A stretch of DNA of 57,964 nucleotides from contig JAZNNJ010000018.1 in the NCBI GenBank assembly GCA_045580225.1, forward strand, positions 1 through 57,964, read 5' to 3'. Position numbers and translations under genes: made by a program. The DNA comes from CAUUCF01 sp045580225. GTDB taxonomy: Bacteria > Pseudomonadota > Gammaproteobacteria > UBA9339. How positions within the stretch are numbered: the stretch's first letter is position 1; every line of letters begins with the position of its first letter. The notes under the pieces were generated by a model. That model was given only the letters and a program-made list of their open reading frames with translations. It did not search any database and was not told where the DNA came from. Shown piece by piece: positions 48,340 through 57,025 of this stretch.

Positions 48340-50331
48340 ATGCACGAAGTAGTATATAAAGTAGCAATAGCTTCTCCTTTTAAGGATTTATTTGATTATT
48401 ATCCGCCGGTTGGAATGAGTAAAATTTTACCGGGAATGAGAGTTAAAGTTCCATTTGGTAAACGTGAATTAATTGGAATTGTAATAAATAAAGGTAGAGC
48501 AGAAATTGAATTAGATAAAATAAAAAGAATTATTGAGGTATTAGACGAAATTCCTTTATTTTCTCCACCTTTATTAGAATTATTAGTTTGGATTAGTAAT
48601 TATCATCATTATTCGTTGGGAAATTTAATTAACGATATTATTCCTAAAAAATGGTCACCAGAGTTAATCGTTTTTTCTGAAGAAAAACAATCTAAGAATG
48701 ATGATTTAAAAAAAAATGTTTCTTTAAATTTAAATTCTTCTCAAGAAGAGGCAGTAAAAGCAGTTTTGAATAAAAATACTTTTCAAGTTTTTTGTCTTTT
48801 CGGAATCACGGGTAGTGGCAAGACAGAAGTTTATTTAAATATTATGCGACCTTTAATAAATTCAGGCAAGCAAATTTTATGTCTAATTCCCGAAATTAAT
48901 TTGACTCCTCAAACTTTGAAACGTTTTACGAATTTTTTTTCAAATACAGAGATTAGTGTATTTCATTCACGTTTAACTCCGAAAGAGAAAGCAATCGTAT
49001 GGCAACAGGCGATACAGCAAAAAAGTCAAATTTTTATTGGGACACGTTCAGCGCTTTTTTTGCCTTTTAAGAATTTAAGTTTAATTGTGGTTGATGAAGA
49101 ACACGATGCTTCCTTTAAACAACAAACTAAACTGCGTTATTCAGCACGTGATGCAGCGGTAATGCGTGCTAAATTAGAAAATATTCCCATTGTTTTAGGG
49201 TCAGCTACATTATCTTTAGAAACGATATATAATATCGAAAAACGTAACTATCATTTATTGAAGTTACCTATGCGTACTGGTAACGCTTCTTTACCGGTTT
49301 TTAAATTAATAGATTTACGAGGTAAAAAATTAATTAACGAATTTGCGGACATAGTTTTAAAAAAAATAGAGCAAAAATTGCACGATAATGAACAGGTTTT
49401 GGTTTATCTTAATCGTCGTGGTTTTGCACCGGTATTGATGTGTAGAAAGTGTGGTTTTAGTATGAATTGTCGTAATTGTGATGCTAAATTAACTGTACAT
49501 TTAGATGCCCAAATTGCTAGTTGTCACCATTGTGGTACTTTTGTTTCTTTGCCACGATACTGTCCTGAATGTAAAGAACCTGATTTATTAATGTTGGGAG
49601 CGGGTACAGAAAAAATTACTCAATCGTTACAACAAATTTTTCCAGAAGTAAAGATTGCTCGAATTGATCGTGATACTGCTAGCTCTAAAAATGCTTTTAA
49701 TGAATTTTTAAAAAATTTGGATCAATATCAAATTTTAGTAGGTACTCAAATGTTAGCTAAAGGTCATCATTTCCCCAATTTAACTTTAGTAGTAATTTTA
49801 AATGTTGATTATCCCTTGTTAAGTTTTGATTACCGTGCTGAGGAAAATTTGGTTCAACAAATAATCCAAGTTGCGGGTAGGGCAGGGCGTGCTGATAAAC
49901 CCGGAGAAGTTTTTTTGCAAACTTATAACCCAGAACATCCGTTGCTGCAGAAAATTTCCCAAAATTTAGATTATTTAAGTTTAGCTAAAGATTTGTTGAA
50001 GATAAGAAAACAAACAGATTTTCCACCCTATTCATTTATTGCTATTTTGCAAGGGGAATCTAAAGTAGCTGAACAAGCGATAAAGTTTTTGGAAGATGTT
50101 AAAAATGAATTTAGTATTGAGATACATAATGAAATTAAAATTTTTGGTCCTGTTTCAGTTAATATGCATAAAAAAGCAGGAAAATATCGCGAGCAACTTT
50201 TAATTCAAAGTAATTCTAGGAGATACTTACAGTATTTTTTAAATAATTTAGTTGGATACTTAGAAAATTCTTCTTTACCTAAAGGGGTGAAATGGTTTTT
50301 AGATGTTGATCCTATTAGTTTGAATAATTAA
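48340..50331 (+). CDS. priA: primosomal helicase PriA
   Basis: PriA restarts replication at collapsed forks by loading DnaB. The 663-residue SF2 helicase has the N-terminal DNA-binding domain, Walker A GITGSGKTE at 155-163, VVDEEHD, GSATLSLET, and two zinc clusters in CRKCGFSMNCRNCD and CHHCGTF...CPECKEPDL, then GTEKITQSL, GTQMLAKGHHFPNL and QVAGRAGRADKPG. It is shorter than E. coli PriA (732), yet all motifs are present. It starts after a 79-bp gap from the previous island. Confidence 0.95.
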   Translation: MHEVVYKVAIASPFKDLFDYYPPVGMSKILPGMRVKVPFGKRELIGIVINKGRAEIELDKIKRIIEVLDEIPLFSPPLLELLVWISNYHHYSLGNLINDIIPKKWSPELIVFSEEKQSKNDDLKKNVSLNLNSSQEEAVKAVLNKNTFQVFCLFGITGSGKTEVYLNIMRPLINSGKQILCLIPEINLTPQTLKRFTNFFSNTEISVFHSRLTPKEKAIVWQQAIQQKSQIFIGTRSALFLPFKNLSLIVVDEEHDASFKQQTKLRYSARDAAVMRAKLENIPIVLGSATLSLETIYNIEKRNYHLLKLPMRTGNASLPVFKLIDLRGKKLINEFADIVLKKIEQKLHDNEQVLVYLNRRGFAPVLMCRKCGFSMNCRNCDAKLTVHLDAQIASCHHCGTFVSLPRYCPECKEPDLLMLGAGTEKITQSLQQIFPEVKIARIDRDTASSKNAFNEFLKNLDQYQILVGTQMLAKGHHFPNLTLVVILNVDYPLLSFDYRAEENLVQQIIQVAGRAGRADKPGEVFLQTYNPEHPLLQKISQNLDYLSLAKDLLKIRKQTDFPPYSFIAILQGESKVAEQAIKFLEDVKNEFSIEIHNEIKIFGPVSVNMHKKAGKYREQLLIQSNSRRYLQYFLNNLVGYLENSSLPKGVKWFLDVDPISLNN

Positions 50332-50383
50332 TTGCGTTTAATTTTAAGTTAGCTAAAATCTGATAAAAATAAGAGGAAAATAG

Positions 50384-52906
50384 ATGTGTAAAGAAGCTAA
50401 TACTCCGGCAATGCAACAATATTTAAACATTAAAAAAGATTACCCAGACAAGCTTTTACTTTATCGTATGGGGGATTTTTACGAATTATTTTATGAAGAT
50501 GCTGAAAAAGCTTCTAAAATTTTGGGTATAACGTTAACTTCTCGTGGTAATTCTAACGGTAAAGCGATTCCATTAGCAGGAATACCTTACCATGCTTTAG
50601 ATAATTATTTAGTACGTTTGGTGCAAGCTGGGGAAATAGTAGTTATTTGTGAACAAGTTGGTGAGGTTAATAATAAAGGTCCGATAGAACGTAAAGTAGT
50701 TAAAATTATTACTCCTGGTACGGTGACAGATGATTATTTAATGGAGCAAAAAAGTGATCATTGGTTAGTAGCTATTTATCCTGAACAGGAAAAAATAGCG
50801 GTTGCTTATGTTGATTTGGTTCGTGGTCAGTTTGAGTGTGATTTATTACCGTTGTTAGATTTAGATAATTTGTTAATGCGTTTAGCTCCCAAAGAGGTTT
50901 TATTGCCGGAAAATTTTAATTTATCGATAAAAGTACCTGTACGAATATTACCTTCTAAATGGTTTTGTTTAGAAAAAAATGCTAATTATCTAAAAAAACA
51001 ATTTACAAATTCAGATATTGATTCTCCAGCGGTGGTTCAGGCAGTAGGAGTGCTATTGGCTTATATTTTTGATACGCAGAAGATAGATCAGTTACCTCAT
51101 ATTAAGCAACTTAATTTTGCCGGAAAATTAGTTTTAAAATTGGATTCAGTAACGCAAAAAAATTTGGAATTAGTTACTAATTTACAAGGTGGAACAGATA
51201 AAACAGTATTAAGTTGTATTGATAATTGTTGTACTTTAATGGGTAGTAGGTTATTAAAACGTTGGTTATTGAATCCTATTAAACAAATTGAAATTTTAGA
51301 AGAACGTCATAAATTTATTTCTTTAATACGACAACAATTTTTGTGCGATAATTTGAAAGTTTTATTAAAAACAGTAGGTGATTTAGAGCGGATAGTTGGT
51401 CGGTTAGCTTTAAAAACGGTTAAACCTAGAGATTTGATTCAAATACGAGAAGTTCTAAAATTATTACCCCGTTTTCAGGCAGTATTGGTTGGGGAGCTAT
51501 CGGAGTTATTACCCAGTTTTGATTTTACTCCTTTATTAAATTTATTGCTTAAGTCATTGGTTGATAATCCTCCGATATTAATCAGAGATGGGGGGGTAAT
51601 TGCTGAAGGATATTGTCGTGAATTAGATGAATTAAGAAATTTATCCAAAAATGCAAATCAATATCTGGTTGATTTAGAAAATCGGGAACGTAGCAATACG
51701 GGAATTGTTAATTTGAAAGTAGGTTATAATCGAATAAGTGGTTATTATCTTGAAGTTAGCCGAGGGCAAATTAATTCGGTGCCTGATTATTACATTAGAC
51801 GTCAGACTTTAAAGAATGCTGAACGTTATACTACGCCAGAATTAAGAGATTTTGAGGGAACAGTTTTGAGTAGTAATATTCGAGCTTTAGCAATGGAAAA
51901 ACGCATTTATGAGAGTTTGGTAGAAGAAGTTAGCAATTATCTTTTTAGTCTTCAGCTGTTATCGCAAAAGATTGCTTATTTAGATGTTTTGAATAATTTG
52001 AGTGAACGAGCTAATACTTTAAATTTAATTTGTCCTAAATTTACTAAAAATCAAGAGTTAAAATTAAAGGCGGCTAGACATTTGGTTGTAGAACAAGTAA
52101 GTAATAAACTTTTTATGGCTAATGATTTAGTTTTGGACCAAGATCAAAAGTTACTAGTGCTTACCGGTCCTAATATGGGTGGTAAATCTACTTATATGAG
52201 ACAAGCGGCAATTATTGTTATTTTGGCTTATATCGGAAGTTTTGTGCCAGCTAGCGAAGCAGTTGTTGGAGATATTGATCAAATTTTTACTAGAATTGGG
52301 GCTTCAGATGATTTAGCGGGAGGGCGATCTACTTTTATGGTAGAAATGGATGAGACTAGTAAAATATTGAGGCAAGCAACTTCTAAAAGTTTAGTTTTAT
52401 TGGATGAAGTTGGTCGTGGAACTAGTACTTTTGATGGTTTATCATTAGCTTTAGCTATTGCAGAATTTTTAATTAGTAGGCAGTCATTAGTAATTTTTGC
52501 TACTCATTATTTTGAATTAACCGCATTAGAAAGGGAGTTTAAAACGGTAAAAAATTACCATTTTAGTGCTTTAGAAGATAACGAAACATTATTATTTTTG
52601 CATGAACTTTATGTTGGAGCTTCGGATAAAAGTTATGGATTAGCAGTAGCTAAATTAGCTGGTTTTCCTAAAGAAGTACTTGGTTTAGCTAAACGTAAAT
52701 TAGCTTTTTTAAGTAAACAGCAATTTGTTAATAAAAAGGGGATTGGTGAATTAAATTTGCAAGAAGTTGAACAATCTAATAGTATTGCTCAACGGGTAGA
52801 AATTTCTAAAGATGATTTAGAGAGGTTGAAAAAATTAAAAACGATTGACCCGGAAGAATTAACTCCTAAAAAAGCTTTAGAATGTTTGTTTGATTTATTG
52901 GGATAA
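50384..52906 (+). CDS. mutS: DNA mismatch repair protein MutS
   Basis: MutS recognises base mismatches. The 840-residue protein has the mismatch-binding GDFYELFYEDA (Phe and Glu of the FxE motif, about residues 26-36), the clamp and lever domains, Walker A GPNMGGKST at 595-603, DDLAGGRSTFMVEM, LLDEVGRGTSTFDG and the ATHYFEL switch. AGAGGAAA precedes the ATG. A hydrolase gene begins 3 bp after its stop. MutS here and uvrD in the same window suggest mismatch repair is retained. Confidence 0.97.
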   Translation: MCKEANTPAMQQYLNIKKDYPDKLLLYRMGDFYELFYEDAEKASKILGITLTSRGNSNGKAIPLAGIPYHALDNYLVRLVQAGEIVVICEQVGEVNNKGPIERKVVKIITPGTVTDDYLMEQKSDHWLVAIYPEQEKIAVAYVDLVRGQFECDLLPLLDLDNLLMRLAPKEVLLPENFNLSIKVPVRILPSKWFCLEKNANYLKKQFTNSDIDSPAVVQAVGVLLAYIFDTQKIDQLPHIKQLNFAGKLVLKLDSVTQKNLELVTNLQGGTDKTVLSCIDNCCTLMGSRLLKRWLLNPIKQIEILEERHKFISLIRQQFLCDNLKVLLKTVGDLERIVGRLALKTVKPRDLIQIREVLKLLPRFQAVLVGELSELLPSFDFTPLLNLLLKSLVDNPPILIRDGGVIAEGYCRELDELRNLSKNANQYLVDLENRERSNTGIVNLKVGYNRISGYYLEVSRGQINSVPDYYIRRQTLKNAERYTTPELRDFEGTVLSSNIRALAMEKRIYESLVEEVSNYLFSLQLLSQKIAYLDVLNNLSERANTLNLICPKFTKNQELKLKAARHLVVEQVSNKLFMANDLVLDQDQKLLVLTGPNMGGKSTYMRQAAIIVILAYIGSFVPASEAVVGDIDQIFTRIGASDDLAGGRSTFMVEMDETSKILRQATSKSLVLLDEVGRGTSTFDGLSLALAIAEFLISRQSLVIFATHYFELTALEREFKTVKNYHFSALEDNETLLFLHELYVGASDKSYGLAVAKLAGFPKEVLGLAKRKLAFLSKQQFVNKKGIGELNLQEVEQSNSIAQRVEISKDDLERLKKLKTIDPEELTPKKALECLFDLLG

Positions 52907-52909
52907 AAA

Positions 52910-53704
52910 ATGGCAAGAAAAATTATCAGTTTATCAATTATTGGTATTATTATTGGTTACTTAATTTTAAATTTTGTGGCAATTTTTTATGCGCATAAAT
53001 TGATCTTTATTCCTCATCGAGCTGGGTATGAAGATGCTCCATGGTTGATTAAGTTACGTAGTTTGAATGGTAAACAAATTTATCTTTATCATTTAAAAAA
53101 TCCTGAAGCAAAATATATCTTGTTAGTAAGTCATGGTAATGGAGTGGACATTTCAGATATGTTGCCGTTTTATCATGAAGCCAGAAGACATGGTTTCGAA
53201 GTAGTTGGATACGATTATCAAGGGTATGGGTTGAGTGAAGGATATCCTTCGGAACGTAATTGTTATCAAGATATTTTTAGAGTTTATAGTTATTTGGTTG
53301 ATGATTTGAAAATTGATCCCGAACGTATTGTCGTATTTGGGCATTCATTAGGAAGCGGACCAAGTGTTGAATTGGCTACAACTAAGCCAGTAGCAGGGTT
53401 AATTTTGCAGGGAGCTTTTACTAGTGCAGTGAGAGTGGTAACTCGTTATAAAATTTTAGCGGTAGATTACTTTAATAATTTGAAAAAAATCAGAAATTTA
53501 ACTGCACCTATTTTAGTAATTCATGGTGATAAAGATGAAATAATTTCAATTTATCATGGTAAAACTTTGTACAAATATGCGGGTGATAATAATGTGTTTA
53601 AAAAGTTTTTAGAAATAAAAGATGGTACCCACAGTGGATTATTTTTACAGCAGCCCAAATTATTTTGGAATACAATAGATGAGTTTTTGCAAAAATTGGA
53701 TTAA
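52910..53704 (+). CDS. membrane-anchored alpha/beta hydrolase
   Basis: The 264-residue protein starts with an uncleaved hydrophobic helix (residues 5-30) and continues as an alpha/beta hydrolase: SHGNGVDIS (oxyanion), GYDYQGYGLSEG, the elbow FGHSLGSGPS (catalytic Ser near residue 147), an Asp in HGDKDEIIS and a His in DGTHSGLF. It resembles the BEM46/ABHD13-like group. Substrate unknown. It starts 3 bp after mutS and is cotranscribed with it. Confidence 0.78.
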   Translation: MARKIISLSIIGIIIGYLILNFVAIFYAHKLIFIPHRAGYEDAPWLIKLRSLNGKQIYLYHLKNPEAKYILLVSHGNGVDISDMLPFYHEARRHGFEVVGYDYQGYGLSEGYPSERNCYQDIFRVYSYLVDDLKIDPERIVVFGHSLGSGPSVELATTKPVAGLILQGAFTSAVRVVTRYKILAVDYFNNLKKIRNLTAPILVIHGDKDEIISIYHGKTLYKYAGDNNVFKKFLEIKDGTHSGLFLQQPKLFWNTIDEFLQKLD

Positions 53705-53710
53705 TAAATT

Positions 53711-54448
53711 ATGAAACAAAATCAATATAACATTATTTGTATGAAATGGGGAAAGAAGTTTCATGCGGGGTATGTGAATCGATTATATCATATGGTGGAA
53801 AATAATTTAAAATTACCCCATCGTTTTGTATGTTTTACAGATGAAGTTGATGGTATTAATCCTAAAGTTGAAACTATGCCATTACCGAGATTAGATGACT
53901 CTGGGATTGCAGAACGTTGTTGGAAAAAATTAGGAGTATTTCAAGAAGTTCTGTTTGATTTAAAAGGAACAGCGTTATTTTTGGATTTGGATATTATAAT
54001 TATGCAAAATTTGGATGATTTTTTTATTATTCCTGGAGAATTTTTCATTATTCAAGATTGGGCTTTTAAAAGAGGAGATATTGGTAATTCTTCGGTTTTT
54101 CGTTTTGAAATTGGTAAGCATTCAGAAATTATAGAGAATTTTTATAAAGAAGGGAAAACAATTCGTAAACGATATCAAAATGAACAGGCATTTTTATCTA
54201 AAGAAATGGCTAAAAAAAATATTTTGCGTTATTGGCCATTTGATTGGTGCGTAAGTTTTAAACATAATTGTTTACCTAAGTGGCCTTGGTGTTATTTTAA
54301 AACAACGAAGGAACCTAATACCAAGATATTAATTTTTCATGGACATCCAAATCCAGAAGAAGCATATCGAGGATACATAGGTAAGTTTGGTTATCGTTTT
54401 GTTAAACCGGTAAGGTGGTTGTCTAAATATGGAGTAAGTAATCGGTGA
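53711..54448 (+). CDS. GT-A glycosyltransferase-like protein
   Basis: The 245-residue protein shows FVCFTDEVDG, then TALFLDLDIIIMQNLDDFF with the DxD motif (DLD) of GT-A glycosyltransferases, and a C-terminal FHGHPNPEEA loop, where His residues of related enzymes contact the metal. It resembles small proteobacterial glycosyltransferases in capsule or LPS loci. There is no membrane helix. It lies 6 bp after the hydrolase gene, and between mutS and dnaA there is no other sugar gene, so its role is open. Confidence 0.7.
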   Translation: MKQNQYNIICMKWGKKFHAGYVNRLYHMVENNLKLPHRFVCFTDEVDGINPKVETMPLPRLDDSGIAERCWKKLGVFQEVLFDLKGTALFLDLDIIIMQNLDDFFIIPGEFFIIQDWAFKRGDIGNSSVFRFEIGKHSEIIENFYKEGKTIRKRYQNEQAFLSKEMAKKNILRYWPFDWCVSFKHNCLPKWPWCYFKTTKEPNTKILIFHGHPNPEEAYRGYIGKFGYRFVKPVRWLSKYGVSNR

Positions 54449-54568
54449 ATGTTGTTGTATTAATGGGGCTAAAATGATTTTTAGGTTACTTTTGGGTTTA
54501 AAATGGTGGTATATTTTTAAAAATATGTTTAAATAAAAAACATTATTTATATATTTGGTATAAAAAGG

Positions 54569-55879
54569 GTGGATACAAAAATTTGGGAACGTTGTTTGAA
54601 GCAACTATTAGGTGGTGTTTCAAAAAAACATTTTGATACTTGGCTTCGTCCGATTCAGGTTAAACAGACTGATAAACGTTTGACTTTGTTTATGCCTAAT
54701 GCATTTATAAAAGAACATTTTGAAAATAATTTTAGTGAGTTGATACATGCTTGGTTTGCAAAAGAAGTTCCCGAAATGAAATTAGTTGTTAAGATAGGTA
54801 ATTTAGATGATTATGTTAAACTTTTAGAAGAGCCAACTGTAGAGAAAAAGAGTAAATTAATCGATAATCTGAATAATTCATTTACTTTTAAAAATTTTGT
54901 AGAGGGAAAATCTAATCAGCTAGCAAAAGCTGCTGCGTGGCAAGTTAGTAAAAATCCTGGAGGATTGTATAATCCTTTGTTTATTTATGGAGGAGTAGGT
55001 TTGGGTAAAACTCATCTAATGCAGGCAGTTGGACATGAGATGTTAAAAAATAATCCTGAAGCTAAAGTTTTATATGTCCATTCGGAACGTTTTGTTTCAG
55101 ATATGATTAAAGCTTTGCAGCGTAATGCTATTAGCGATTTTAAAAAAAGTTATCGTTCGGTGGATGCGCTTTTAATTGATGATATTCAGTTTTTTGCCGG
55201 GAAAGAACATACTCAAGAAGAATTTTTTCATACTTTTAATGATTTATTTGATAAACAACAACAAATTATTATTACTTGTGATCGATATCCGTCTGAAGTA
55301 GAAGGATTAGAAAATCGTTTAAAATCTCGTTTTGGTTGGGGATTAACGGTCGCTGTTGAACCTCCTCAATTGGAAACACGAGCAGCTATTTTGTTGGAAA
55401 AGGCCAAATTCTTTAAAGTTAAATTATCAGAAGAAGTAGCTTTTTTTATTGCGAAGCATATCCGTTCTAATGTAAGAGAATTAGAGGGTGCTTTAAAAAG
55501 GGTGATTGCTAATGCAACCTTTACTAATTTACCTATTACTTTGGGGCTAGTACAAGAAACATTAAAAGACATGTTGGTGATTCAGTCAAAAGCAGTTACC
55601 ATTACAAATATTCAAAAGCAAGTAGCCGAATATTATAAGATAAAAATTAGTGATTTAATTTCTAAAAAACGGATGCGTAATTTGGTTCGTCCAAGGCATT
55701 TAGCAATGACTATCGCTAAAGAATTAACTGATCGTAGCTTAATGGAAATTGGAAATGCTTTTTCGGGTCGTGATCATACTGCGGTAATTCATGCTCAAAA
55801 AAATGTGCGTCAACTAATGGAAACTGATTTGGAATTAGCAGAAGATTATCGTAATTTGATTAGGATTTTATCCTCGTAA
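54569..55879 (+). CDS. dnaA: replication initiator DnaA
   Basis: DnaA-ATP opens the origin. The 436-residue protein begins at a GTG (MDTKIWERCLKQL), with domain I in the first 80 residues, AAA+ domain III with GGVGLGKTHL (Gly141-Lys147-Thr148), LLIDDIQFFAGKEHTQEEFFH (Walker B) and ENRLKSRFGWGLTVAVEPP, and the C-terminal helix-turn-helix with RHLAMTIAKELT and GNAFSGRDHTAVIHA. It has a short linker domain II, which explains the length below E. coli's 467. dnaN and recF do not follow; a cardiolipin-synthase gene does, and no DnaA box is seen in the short upstream gap. Confidence 0.97.
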   Translation: MDTKIWERCLKQLLGGVSKKHFDTWLRPIQVKQTDKRLTLFMPNAFIKEHFENNFSELIHAWFAKEVPEMKLVVKIGNLDDYVKLLEEPTVEKKSKLIDNLNNSFTFKNFVEGKSNQLAKAAAWQVSKNPGGLYNPLFIYGGVGLGKTHLMQAVGHEMLKNNPEAKVLYVHSERFVSDMIKALQRNAISDFKKSYRSVDALLIDDIQFFAGKEHTQEEFFHTFNDLFDKQQQIIITCDRYPSEVEGLENRLKSRFGWGLTVAVEPPQLETRAAILLEKAKFFKVKLSEEVAFFIAKHIRSNVRELEGALKRVIANATFTNLPITLGLVQETLKDMLVIQSKAVTITNIQKQVAEYYKIKISDLISKKRMRNLVRPRHLAMTIAKELTDRSLMEIGNAFSGRDHTAVIHAQKNVRQLMETDLELAEDYRNLIRILSS

Positions 55880-55889
55880 ATTTTTTATT

Positions 55890-56993
55890 ATGAAAGAAAC
55901 TCTTTTTTTCGATGGAAAAGATTATTTTGAGGCATTAATAAACGCTATCGATCAAGCGAGAAGTAGTATTTTTTTAGAATCTTATATTTTTAATTTTGAT
56001 GAAATAGGTAAATTAGTGATTCGGGCTCTTTTAAGAGCAGCAGCTAGACAAGTAAAGGTTAAAGTGTTAATTGATGGTTTGGGTAGCTGTGATAGTGCTA
56101 ATAAAATAATTGAAGTATTATCTCCATCGTGTAAAGTGCGTATTTACCATCCTTTACCTTGGAAATTAAGGCATTTTTTATACGCTTATCCTTCGGTATT
56201 ATTGCATTCATTTTTTAATATTAATGTTCGTAATCATCGAAAATTGGTAATTATTGATCAGAAATTATTATTTACTGGTAGCTTTAATATTACTAAGGAA
56301 CATGTGGATGATGTTAATTGTATAGGGTGGCGTGATACAGGAATTTGTTTAGATAGTTTTGATTTAACGAAATTAAATCAAGCGTGTAATTCGGCTTGGA
56401 AAAATATTAATTATACTGAAACTATTCGTAGTTTTTTTAGAGCAGTAAAAAATAATTTATGTGTTAGAATCAATAATACTTGGTATCGGCGCAGAATTTT
56501 GCATCGTGACTTATTGAATAAAATAAAACAGGCCAAAAATAGAATTTGGATTACTAATGCTTACTTTGTTCCAGATAGTGCGTTGCTAAAGCAATTAATT
56601 GGTGCAGCTAAACGAGGGGTAGATGTTAAAATTTTGTTACCTTCTCGTTCAGATATTGCATTTATGCCGTGGACATCGCAAACTTTTTATCGAAAACTTT
56701 TAATTGTAAATACAAAAATTTTTGAATATTTACCTGCTATCTTACATGCTAAAACTCTAATAATTGATGATTGGATGACAATCGGATCTAGTAATTTAAA
56801 TCATCGTAGTTTACTGCATGATCTAGAATTGGATATTGTTGTGCAGACTGATAAAGCTAAGGAAATGTTAGTGATGCAGTTTAAAAAAGATATCGAAAAT
56901 GCCAAAGTTGTTCAAATAGAAGATTTAGATAAGCGAACTTGGTATCAAAAGTTAATAGGGGAGTTTTTGTTACATTTAAGGTATTTAATGTGA
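55890..56993 (+). CDS. cardiolipin synthase-like phospholipase D protein
   Basis: This 367-residue protein has two HKD motifs: NHRKLVIIDQ (His116) followed by GSFN and LHAKTLIIDDWMTIGSSNLNHRS (His286), so it is a two-motif PLD enzyme. Without N-terminal membrane helices it resembles ClsB, which makes cardiolipin from phosphatidylglycerol in E. coli; a phosphodiesterase or nuclease of the same fold is possible. It starts 10 bp after dnaA and is cotranscribed with it. Confidence 0.85.
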   Translation: MKETLFFDGKDYFEALINAIDQARSSIFLESYIFNFDEIGKLVIRALLRAAARQVKVKVLIDGLGSCDSANKIIEVLSPSCKVRIYHPLPWKLRHFLYAYPSVLLHSFFNINVRNHRKLVIIDQKLLFTGSFNITKEHVDDVNCIGWRDTGICLDSFDLTKLNQACNSAWKNINYTETIRSFFRAVKNNLCVRINNTWYRRRILHRDLLNKIKQAKNRIWITNAYFVPDSALLKQLIGAAKRGVDVKILLPSRSDIAFMPWTSQTFYRKLLIVNTKIFEYLPAILHAKTLIIDDWMTIGSSNLNHRSLLHDLELDIVVQTDKAKEMLVMQFKKDIENAKVVQIEDLDKRTWYQKLIGEFLLHLRYLM

Positions 56994-57025
56994 ATTATTT
57001 TAAATAAAATGGCGGAAAATTTTTA

